Shown: piece after piece, positions 50,201 to 60,000 of the stretch
Numbering within the stretch: the first letter of the stretch is position 1
Layout: each line of letters starts with the position of its first letter
DNA from: Axinella damicornis
Taxonomy: Eukaryota; Porifera; Demospongiae; Axinellida; Axinellidae
Reading direction: 5' to 3'
Length of the DNA: 64,000 bases
Assembly: GCA_963931865.1 (NCBI GenBank)
Contig: OZ007509.1
Location: 15,131,075-15,195,074 of the forward strand
Notes under the pieces: generated by a model
Told to the model about the DNA's origin: nothing
Databases searched by the model: none
Seen by the model: only the letters and a program-made list of their open reading frames with translations
Position numbers and translations under genes: made by a program

Positions 50201-53200
50201 GGTGCTGTACAGCTTAGAAGACTTTGTTTCTCAAGTACAACTCACCAACAATTCTGCAAATGAAACCTTTACCCAAAGCAGATATGCCTTACAACTTTAC
50301 GATATTCCAGATCCAAATGAATTCGGAGGACAAGACTTCAGCGTCAGCCTCGGGACTGCACAGGAGGCCAGGAGTACTGGTATCACAATGGAGATCAATC
50401 CAATGGCTCTAACATCTAGCCTCAATGAAACTGCCACAGCTTATGTCAAAGTTCCTGGGACATTGTTTCAAGGGCAAAACCAACCCAGATTGGCTTTCTC
50501 CGTGTTTCTACAAGATAGCTTCTTCCAAGTTGTTGGTGAAAATGTGTCTGTGGGATCAATCGTCCTGGGAGTAACGGTTTCAACAGAAGCACCAGCTGGG
50601 GGAGACACTGCACTGAAAATGGGGTTCAGATTCATTAAGGTATTACACAGCGCTCAGTATAAACCTATGACATCTATTTAGCTTATGACATTTATCTGCA
50701 TGGATGCAGGATAATGTAACAGTTCCAAGCTGCTCCAGGTTCTTTCCTGAAAGAAATGGCAAGTCATAAATCACTCATTGAAGTTACCAGAGCGCATGTC
50801 TAGCCAGTTATGTATATATGGTGTGATAATAGATCAGCAATCTTTCCCACTGTATGTTTGGAAGGGAATTGCAAATATAATTATGTCAAGCATCTGTCAC
50901 TGCAGGTGGTCTTGGTTTATGGTCCAATGAAAGCTGCAGGATGGTTCGCTGTCGCCCTGATTCTGATGATCTCGAGGACCTGGTGTGCTGTGAGTGCAAT
51001 CAAACTAGCAGACAGAGCCGCCTCCGCAGGCAGTCCCCCAATCAAGAAGCATACCGGATTGGCCACTTTGGACTGTTATTGGTAAGGATTGTGAGACGGG
51101 GCCAGGAATACTGACATCACAATGGTGGGCACATGCAAGTGTGACTGTGTCAGATGTCATGTTGTGCATAGTCTGTGCATTGACCACTTTGCCTGGAAAA
51201 TCTTGTTATGGAGTCACCAATTACTAATGCGGGTTACTCTATAACTCAGAACTGGATTCTTTTCTATGAAAGCATGAATGAGTTTTATGTGTGTAAATGT
51301 GTTTGTGCGGAGGGTAGAGGATGAAAAGCGAAGCGGGATGATGTAGGAGGAAGAGGGAAGCAAGGATGTGGGTGCTAGTGTAGTTATCTTTCCCTTCTTT
51401 CCTTTCAGTCTCCCAAACTTTCTGTGTTGCCTCCTGAATTTCAACTCACTCTGGCAATATTCTCCATCATTGGGGCAGCCCTTTCCCTACTGTGTCTGAT
51501 ACTGCTATTGTTGACCTACCTCGCTTCAAAGTAAGCTCTCCTAGCTTTATACAGTGGCTAGCCTATGAATAAATTAGCAGTGTCATTATTATGCACTTAA
51601 TTTTTCTTCATTTGAATCGTCTTTACTTCCTCAAGGAAACTTCGGACTACTACCCATGGCCGGCTACTCATCAACCTATCTGTCTCTCTAATGGGTCTCT
51701 ACATCTTCTTCATCGTCGGAGGACCTGTGGGTGGGATAAACGTCGTCTGCGAGATCAACTCTGCCCTCCTGCAGTACTTCATGCTGGTCTACTTTGGCTG
51801 GACAGCAGCAGAGGCTATCAATCTCTATGTGAAGCTGGTCAAAGTGCTGGGAGCAGTTCGTTTTTTGTCTAGCCATTATGTGCTAAAAGCAGGGCTCATA
51901 GTTTGGCGTGAGTTTGATGTGCCTAGGTTACTTTTACATGTGCATGTGTGTGCGTGTGTGTGTGTGTGTGAGTTGGAGAGTTGGGTGGCATGGTACTTGT
52001 CTATCATGCATGTGTCACTGGATGTTAATTACACATGACTGTGTGTGAATTTGATTTGGTTATCATGGATACTTGTTTCATGTTTAAAACCTTTTCCTTT
52101 TCTTGCACTCACCACTCTCTCTAGTGGTTCCGGTGGTTATTGTAGCCATTTCAGCTGGTGCTGGGTACATGTTCTACATCAACAACTTCTTGTAAGGATG
52201 CAGCAGTGATGATCATCAACATCATTCCCATATCATTTCAGTAGTGATCCTTGGCATCTTCCTGGGATGGTTCTCGAGCTCAGTCTTGTTCCCAGTTCAA
52301 TTACTTCTGCCTCATCCCCAAGTGTGTCAGCCTTGTTCCCTGTCATTCTCATTCCCAGTGATGACCTTTAGCCCCATTCCCAGATCATGATCCTCAGCTT
52401 GATTCCCAGGTCATTCCTACTTCCAGGGTTTCAATTTCATTGCTTGTAATATGGACAGAAATAGCTATAACCCAAACTTTCCAACCCCTTCCTACATTTC
52501 ACATACAGTTGTAGGCCTTTTGAGTGGCCGTTCTGGTTTGGGCTGATTCTACCGGTGGGAGTAATCTTTATTTTTGATTGGATAATGTTCTTTGTGATCA
52601 TGAGGGCCTTGTACAAACATACCAAGGAGAATCGGAAACTTGGGAAAGGCGAAAAGGACACATCATCTGAAGACATCAAGAAGGTTTCACGATATTCAAT
52701 TGTGCTTGCAACCTTATTTGGCCTTGGGTGGACGTTCGGGCTTTTGGCCACACAATATGGAGACCAAAACCGCCTATCTTTCATTCTTTCGTTCTTCTTC
52801 TGTCTTATCGTTGGCTGTCAGGGTATCTTGCTTCTGTATTTTCATGGTGTTCGATCTCCAGATGCTGTTACCGTCTGGAACAGGTGGTACTTGAAATGCT
52901 GTCCTTGCTGCCCTTGTGGTAAAGGTCGAAAGAAGGGTAAGTTTTCACTCAAAAAACCTGCAGTTAGAAAGGAAGCTATCGCTAATGTGTACGCTGAGCT
53001 CCCTTCTGCAAAAGACAGCACACTAGGCAGGAACCAATTGGTCGAAACCCTTCCAACTACTGTTACAGACAGCTTAACAACTAGTCAGAGATCACCACGC
53101 TTGCCTACCCCGAGACATGGTCCAGCTCCTGGGTCTCTGCTGGCAAGCCCCCAAAGCCAGGCCAGCTGGGATTCTAGGTCTTTGGAAGTGGGAGGTTTTG

Positions 53201-53280
53201 CCGTCTCCTCCCTGAGTGAAGGAACATCGTGGTCGGTGGATGAGGATGGAGACAAAAGGGACATGGTGGAATGGTTTTGA
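46281..53280 (+). CDS. Adhesion GPCR, Reeler-NIDO-Ig-GAIN/GPS-7TM, copy 1 (complete)
   Basis: Nineteen exons: 46281-46512, 46643-46794, 46926-47014, 47189-47246, 47371-47416, 47814-47840, 47917-48047, 48385-48708, 48791-49052, 49198-49580, 49654-49788, 50035-50129, 50201-50639, 50710-50758, 50906-51081, 51409-51530, 51636-51907, 52125-52191, 52509-53280; 1276 residues, all phases consistent. Signal peptide MKSLFALVFLALVVYAPKVHG, then Reeler, a short linker, NIDO, an Ig-like domain, a GAIN-like region with a GPS-type Cys/Trp pattern, seven membrane segments of the class B2 type (for example LLQYFMLVYFGWTAAEAINLY in TM3, FGLGWTFGLLA in TM6) and a ~130-residue tail. The tail begins with CCPCCPCGKGRKK, a likely palmitoylation cluster. 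It should be a surface receptor; its ligand is unknown. The intron after 50758 has a GC donor. Confidence 0.9.
47724..47773. mobile_element. Foldback element, family B (diverged)
   Basis: TGTCTCGTCCCCAG then GAGCTCGGTAATTACCGAGC-like core and CTGGGAATGAGGCTA, in intron 5 of GPCR copy 1. Confidence 0.55.
47917..49052 (+). CDS. NIDO (nidogen-type) domain exons of adhesion GPCR copy 1
   Basis: Exons 7-9. Characteristic strings are FFEIEG, ISTGLHFGG, ICENGIISVGSAS, SEARLIAPLWSDVD, TGKWMIVVGWNRVLPH, TNTYQAAIITDGGLAFAVF and VGINDGSGCC. The NG-I-S-x-G, APLWSD, Y-Q-x-x-I-x-TDG order matches the extracellular NIDO domain of nidogen, alpha-tectorin and mucin-4 type proteins. Confidence 0.82.
48267..48334. 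mobile_element. Foldback element, family B
   Basis: TAGCCTCGTTCCCAGACTCC and GGGAGGAGCCTGGGAACGAG then GCTA form a 68-bp hairpin in intron 7 of GPCR copy 1. Confidence 0.8.
49198..49580 (+). CDS. Ig-like domain exon of adhesion GPCR copy 1
   Basis: Exon 10. After PPIVLAE come DNVTLNFAISAYPR, IRLQFQQDN, GEVSCTRNYS and AAGRYSLTATNELGNG. The A-G-R-Y-x-L-x-A-x-N-x-x-G F-strand pattern is that of I-set/V-set Ig domains. The B-strand Cys is replaced by Phe (LNFAIS), so the canonical disulphide may be absent. Confidence 0.7.
49654..51081 (+). CDS. GAIN-like region and degenerate GPS of adhesion GPCR copy 1
   Basis: Exons 11-15. A helical stretch (ALLADTTDNTAELDPGEIAV; LQTIDNLL) leads into beta-rich GAIN-like sequence (ATAYVKVPGTLF, LAFSVFLQDSFF, VGSIVLGVTVS, ALKMGFRFIK). 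The GPS pattern follows: C-S-R-F, GLGLWSNESC, VCCECNQT, GHFGLLL. The usual H-L-T/S cleavage triplet before HF is R-I-G, with no Ser/Thr nucleophile. RLRR (51019-51030), a furin-type site, lies between the last Cys and GHF. Confidence 0.75.
49844..49955. mobile_element. Foldback element, family A (best preserved copy)
   Basis: TAGTCTCGGTCCCAGACCC with AAACCAACCCCAGTGCGGAT pairs with ATCCGTACTGGGGTTGGTTT and GTGTCTGGGGCCGAGACTA. About 50-bp arms, 112 bp in total, in intron 11 of GPCR copy 1. Confidence 0.85.
52200..52440. repeat. Diverged CTCATTCCCAG-type repeats in the last intron of GPCR copy 1
   Basis: Loose repeats such as CAGTCTTGTTCCCAG, CTCATTCCCAGTGATGACC and CTTGATTCCCAGGTCATTCC. They sit in the intron equivalent to the one carrying the well-ordered 31-bp minisatellite in copy 2 (63186-63668). 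Confidence 0.6.
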
Positions 53281-54093
53281 AACATTTTTTGCTACTAGTT
53301 TCCCTACATACTGTATTAGCTAGTTTCGTATCTCACATCTCTTTTATGCAAACTGTTTATGTGTTGGGTATAAAATGTGTACATGCATCTATAGTAGCAT
53401 TTTGAACTTATAGCTAGGAAACAGTATAATGCATGGCTTGGTTATCTATACAAGAGCTGTATAATGTTAATGACAACATTTAGTGTGTACAACTACAGAT
53501 GTCAAAATGTCCAATTAGCTAAAAGAAATGCGGGAATGGGGAGTATTAACTCACTTGTAAATGCCAGCAGTGTACCTGTGATACACACCCAGCACCTGTG
53601 TACACATTGTTCCTAGGGTCGCCATATCCTCTCCCCCAAGTGCATCTTTCCCCCTGCATGACATTTGAACCAATTAGGCTGCAATTGAGCTCCAAAATGT
53701 CATGCTCCTTGTTGGGATTCACAACGTGTCTGCCCGTTACCACACAGCTTCACATACAAGAGGCCATTTCAATTCCCTGTCACCAAAGTTCCCCTATAGC
53801 AAAGTTGCAGGTATTACAGGACAGGAGTAGCTTGACGAACCGTCGATCAATCCATATTATGGCTTGGTTTGCATGCACAACAGACCCCTTCCCCTGACCC
53901 CAACCACCCAGCACACAAACATCAGATATTTGCATGCAGCTATAGTACTAGCTTTGCATCGTGGCCATGTAATACCACTTCAGGCCCTCCCACTCAAAAT
54001 CGAGTATAATTATCTCATCACCGCATAGTGTGATAGTTAATTAACCTTCGAACGATAATGAAGACTGGGTGGAGCAAGCCAATGGCTTACCGA
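53281..54093. other. Intergenic region between the two adhesion GPCRs
   Basis: About 800 bp with the copy 1 3' UTR and copy 2 promoter. A small inverted repeat (GCATGACATTT / AAATGTCATGC) lies at about 53657-53704. No TATA box or CRE like that of copy 1 was seen, so the two copies may be regulated differently. Confidence 0.45.
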
Positions 54094-57000
54094 ATGAAGT
54101 CTCTACTCGTTCTTGCGTTTCTTGCTCTTTTGATTTACCCAAAGGTGCATGGGGATTTGTTGAAGAGCTACAAAGTGAGCTCATTGCCAAGGATATCTGC
54201 GGAGGAAGAAGAATTTGAAAGCAAACATGCAAGCCACTCATTCAGGCTGCGGCTAAGCCAAGATAGCGCGAACCTTGTGCATTACAGCTGTGGAGATCGA
54301 TATCAGAGTAAGTGCTTAGAGTTGCAAGGTACCTAGTTGTAAATACTTGTGAATTAGGTAGGTGGCGAATCAGTAATGTGACTAATTCCAATGTTGCCAA
54401 GTTCCACGCACTTATTAGCTATGCCTATTCTCCTGTCCATAACAGTCCAACTGGTATCACTGAATAAAGTAGACACCTTCAGAGGGTTTTTGGTCCATGC
54501 TTATTCGGGGATCACTCGCAACCACACACCAATGGGAGCCTTCTTCCAACCTGTGTCCACAACAGACTGGAAGGCAGCAACTTGCTACAACAGAAATGTA
54601 AGTTGGCTTGAGTACAGCAATTTGTGCACAGAGAAATAGAGGGTGTTCATTTACATCATCGTATCATAGCAACTATTGCTATGCCGCCATCTCGAGAGGC
54701 AAATGGACAGGGACTTACGTACTAGTTTCCCACTCTACCGATGTTAAGTAGCATTCCTTTCTTGTATGTTAACTAGCCTTCTGAGAATGCATGCTCCATA
54801 CCTTGAAGCAAGCTCGTAGAATAGCCTCGCCATACAATTTTCTTAGTCACTTGCCTTCGAGCTCTCAACATGGTGGCACGCATGTATGTAGAGCTATGGT
54901 AGTTATGACATCAAACGCATAGATAATAAATGAAACCTTTGTAGCACCAGTTACAAAATCTTTACTGTTTTCACAGGACTGTGCTACTAATGCAACAGAC
55001 CTCCCACAGCATAGTGTGCTGCTCACATGGATTGCTCCGTGTGAGAGTACTGCAGATATCAGCTTTTGGTGAGATCTAGATCCGTGTGCATGCATAACTA
55101 ACATCACTACCAGGTATAGTGATATCTGCATGAGTGAACGTCACTATAAATTTAGCCACAGATATCAGTACCAGGTGGTGATGTTCACTAATCAGTTTTT
55201 TACAGTGAACTAGCTAGCTATAGCTATGGGAGTTTCTGCTTCTGGAATATTCTGACTACCAATTCACAGGTACACGGTGATTGATTCTACTGGCCAGTTG
55301 CACGGACCAATGCACAGTCTGACGCTGGTATGGAAAATATACTCATTTGTGTGCTAGTGCCACATTGCTGCATGATAGCACAGGAGATACTAGCTGTAGA
55401 TACGGGACTGGACGGGCACTGTGTCGTCAAAGTTACTCCGTGATTGCACCATCCACACGCTTTTCGAGTCCGTCGTGGGACCACTTGGACATCTGAGTAT
55501 TACGTTACTTCCTGCGTAGACCACACCTGCAGGCACTCCTCTACGCAGGAGAGTCGCTGATAAAGCCGAATACGATACTTCAAATGGTCCTACCATGCAC
55601 GGACTCGACGGGCGTGTGGATGGTGTGGATACGGAGAAGCTCTGATGGTTTCGGTGCCGTATCTTCAGGTGGTTTCTCCTGTGTATATAGCACACTGTGT
55701 CTCGGCTTATTTCTGCACATTAGGTTCATATTACAAGCAATCAAAACCAAGACTTAGTGGTCTCAAGAATTAGGCGAGGTAATGCTACATAGTGTATTAT
55801 ACCATAGGAAACATTGTATGAATCATGTTTGCTCTTGCATTGTTACAGCTATTGGAGCAACACTGGAAGAAGGTAGAGCAACAATAATTTTAATTTTTGA
55901 ATTCTGTTTGTGCTAATTAGTTCAATTCCTTACAGGACTTGAATACCTCCCATTCTTTGAGATTGAAGGAATCCCTGTGAACATAACCAGCCAGGATGCC
56001 TGCTCAAATGCTATTGCCATTAGTACAGGGCTTCATTTTGGAGGCAACAGATTCACTGAATTATATGTAAGAAATATTTATTATGCTGTACACAATAATT
56101 ATTATACATGTGGCAAACTAACTAATTTTATTGACAACACATCTGCTATATGTCATTCAATATTGAGGTGCTGTCATGTAAGCTGCCCTCGATCCACGGT
56201 ATATAATATTATGGATTGCTAGTATATAGCTTTGGGTGGGAAGGTGTGAGACTTAATCCTGTGGTAGAGAGATAAACTAGATTGGAGAGGCAAGTATATA
56301 TTTCTTTGCTCATGGTTGGTTAGATTCATGTATACCCACATGCAGATTTGTGAGAATGGGATCATCTCTGTGGGAAGCGCTTCATTGGATGTTAGCTCCA
56401 GTGACAACATCAGCCCATTTCCAATCAATGGATCAGAAGCACGACTCATTGCTCCACTCTGGTCTGATGTCGACGTTGTTGGAACTGTAAACGGAGAAAT
56501 ACTCTACCAAATTTTCACAGAAGATTCTGACAGAGACCAGTTGGAGTCGGTTAGTCAGTTCATCTCCCACCAGTACCAGAATAGTTCTGGTGTGACCTTC
56601 ACTGGCAAGTGGATGATAGTGGTGGAATGGAACCGTGTCCTCCCTCACTCTCAGCCTCCTGGTTCAGATGCAAGGGTAAGCTATACTGCCCTGATTTTCA
56701 AACACCTGTCAATAATCTGTTGTCAGCAGTTTGCATCGTTAGTCTTGTGTGCGAGATCTTCTCCCTTCGGCAATACACCATAGAAAGTGTGTTGTTGCAA
56801 AGTTAATCTCGATCAGTACCAGAGCCTCTCTGCATGGAGGGTCATGCATATGAGAAGCTGCATAACCTGATTGGCTCAGTGATATGTATACGCACAGCAC
56901 TTCATATTTCCCAGACCTGTGCATGGTTTCCACAACTACTAGTAGCCTTAATTAGCATTATAGCCTTAATTCTCTGTATAAACCCAGTTCCAATTTCTGA

Positions 57001-60000
57001 AATCCTGTCTGGTCAGTGGAATTCAAATCTGGTTGCATCCCACAGAGATAATTATACTCTCCCAGCTGTCACTCCAGACTCTGGACTTCGTAGCCTGAGT
57101 ATAACAACATGCAATAGCATGTTTAGCAGGTAGCGTCACATGTGCAACCAACATGTACACATTGTGTAGAATGCTTTCCCACTGCGGAGTATAAACGTAT
57201 AGGCTCCACAGCATTGGAATTGAAATTATGGTTTAGTGTGGTTGCACCTGCATCACCAAGGGAATTGGAGCATCTATAGTTCCATACCAGTTCTGGAACT
57301 GAGGAATTTGTGCATGCCTGTGAATTTGAGCTGAGTATGTGCTTGTCATTACCCCGCGCGCGCATGCGCGAAGCGGGGTTAAGCAATCGGTTTTGTCTGT
57401 CAGTCAGTCGTCTGTCAGTCGTCTGTCAGGTGGAAAAAATTTAAATCTCGCCACATAGACCCTCAAAAAACATCCAAATGGAGTCAAACAATAGCAAATA
57501 GCAAAAAACTGCTCTATGTGTACCTGACTGAAGTCAAGGCGCTCCGTTTCGCTGTATTTCGGCTATTTCCTACTTTTCATAACTATTCATAATATTGGCT
57601 CCACCTCTTCGTGACTTCAAGAACAGGACACGCAGTGCATTTGGAAACTTCATGCTTCGAGAGGACCGCTAGGAAACAGTGCTTTCTCACGATCTATGTA
57701 CTTCACAGACATCATGGCTATTGTTTCGGCTGTTTTTTCCAGCTATTTCCTATTATTCGTAACATTTGGCCCCACCTCTCCAGCTTCACAATATAGTATA
57801 TACGGTAAGCGGTCACTCCCACACCTTGGATATGGCCATACACGAACACAGTATATGCGATAGCAGCCCTGTTCGCCGTTGCGCATAGGCAGAGATGTCA
57901 CGTCGATTGTAGCTGCACTGCATGCATCCTGGCCTGATGTTCAGCGCGGGGTATGTGTTCTATGAACACCTCTAGTTGTTCATGGAATTGTGTGTGGAAT
58001 TTGGCGGATTCCAGTTTAAGTGACTGTTGGAATGTGACCTGGAATTGAGTAATATGCTAGTGTAGCATGAACACATGCAGTGAAACTTGAGTACACAACC
58101 AACTGACTATTAATTGCACAGCATTGTTGATGCATTAGCATATGAATAGCTAGATATGAATAGAATGCTTACTGCTTTAGAACTTCAATTTTAATTTCAA
58201 TGCCCTGTATATAGCTAAGTGGTTAAAAGCATTTTTCACCAGTCACAATCAATAACTTTAACCACCTCACTGCAGATTTGAAAGCGTGTTTGTGTGTACC
58301 CACATGTGGGGCACCTACAGTTAGAGTTGAACACGTAAGAGTCAAAACAAAACAAACTGCAGTGTATCTTTAAACATCAAAGAAAACTGGTATTTCATGA
58401 TTGAAGTTGATACCTTTGAAGCAGTCATACATGTTCTTCTTATGGTAACAAACGTTGACTTCCACTATGGATGGTGTATAGTTCCATAGGTATAGAGAAA
58501 TGTATCCCGTTTCAACGGTTGCAATAGACACTTCAGCAAGGGTTACTATAAACAAGTTACACTGTACCAAGAACGAATGATGACATCATCATCATTGCGG
58601 CGGAATGACGATGATGTCATCATACGCTCTTGACTAGTACTGTACCTTGAGCTACAATGCTTCTGCAGTTAAATTTGGCAAAAGTTGAATCATATCTTCC
58701 GCAACTGCTTAGCCAAGTTAACTTTTGAAAATCACACACTTAGCCATGTGTGAATGTATTGTTGTAAGCGTTCCATTCAAAGATCTTACCTCCTCCACAT
58801 AGACCAACACGTACCAGGCTGCCATCATCACTGACGGTGGATTGGCATTTGCAGTGTTCACATACGAGTGTGGCAGTCTGCAGTGGTTCGATGCTCTCCT
58901 TTTCTCAGCATTCCAGTCAGTGGTCGGAATCAATGACGGGAGAGGCTGCTGCAGGAGCGTCCTCCTGAACAGCACAAGTGACCCCAATGCATTTACATGT
59001 GTGAGCAATGGCAGTGGTTTCGCCAATGGGTGGAGTAATCGGATCTACTTACTTACAACACAAAACCCAGGTACGTGAACGCTTTGTGAAGGCTTCTCAC
59101 ATTCACACTGTATTAACAATCTCAAGAGTGCATGATGACATCATCATCGTTGCTCGCTTCACGTTGTTTGAATGGAGTGCCATTGGTCCAGTTAAGCCAG
59201 TGCAAGTCGTATTTGGCGACGACTGCAGCTCTTTTTCAAGGTTCTGTGGCTACAATGTGACAGGGTGTGCTATTTATAGCACACGTAAAGATTCTGCTTT
59301 CACCACGGGGAGAATACAAAGTCACACACTCTTCCTCCTCCGCGCCACAATGACGACGATGTCATCACGCATTCTTGAACGACTGTATACTACATTTATG
59401 CTAGGTACCATATTAGTAATGTAAGCATGCAAATTCTTCTCTACAGCTATGCCAACCATCATTACATGTTCATCTCCCACCATTTAGCTCCACCAATAGT
59501 ACTGGCAGAAACAAACCGAGAGAATACACTGTCAAGGGACAATGTGACGTTACAATTTGCCATCAGTGCCTATCCAAGGGTCAAAGAGTCACTGATTCGT
59601 TTGCAGTTTCAGCAAGATAACAGTGGCACCATTACTGAAGTTACATGTGGGGAACGCTTACAGCTGAGTGGACGTAGCCCCATTGGAGAAGTCTCCTGTA
59701 CAAGAAACAATTCTCTTGTATTTGTCACACTTTCTGAAGTGACTTTGCAAGCAGCTGGTCGTTACACATTGACAGCTGGAAATGAAGTGGGAAACGGGGC
59801 CAATTTTATTAATCTAGTTGTGCGTAGCTTTGATTCAAGCAGATGCAGCCAGCGCCAAGAGATTTGTGATATAGCTAGGGTGAGTGTTATTGTTTCATAA
59901 GAGCTACGTAGACTTTTGGCAATTATGTGTTGTGTCAATAGTTCTTGTGTATGTTGACAAATGGGCTGGTGTGGCATACCCACTCTATACAGTTACAGAT

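Larger units (their letters stand above)
56676..58802. other. Expanded intron splitting the NIDO domain of GPCR copy 2
   Basis: 2.1 kb, against 82 bp in copy 1. It contains the 57350-57953 element and the 58568-58632 hairpin. No exon or complete gene is recognised. Confidence 0.6.

Noticed and set aside
55390..55695. 101-residue minus ORF
   Set aside because: Lies wholly in a foldback element inside a GPCR intron.
59008..59424. 138-residue plus ORF downstream of a NIDO exon
   Set aside because: Reads through the donor at 59071 into a MITE-like element.
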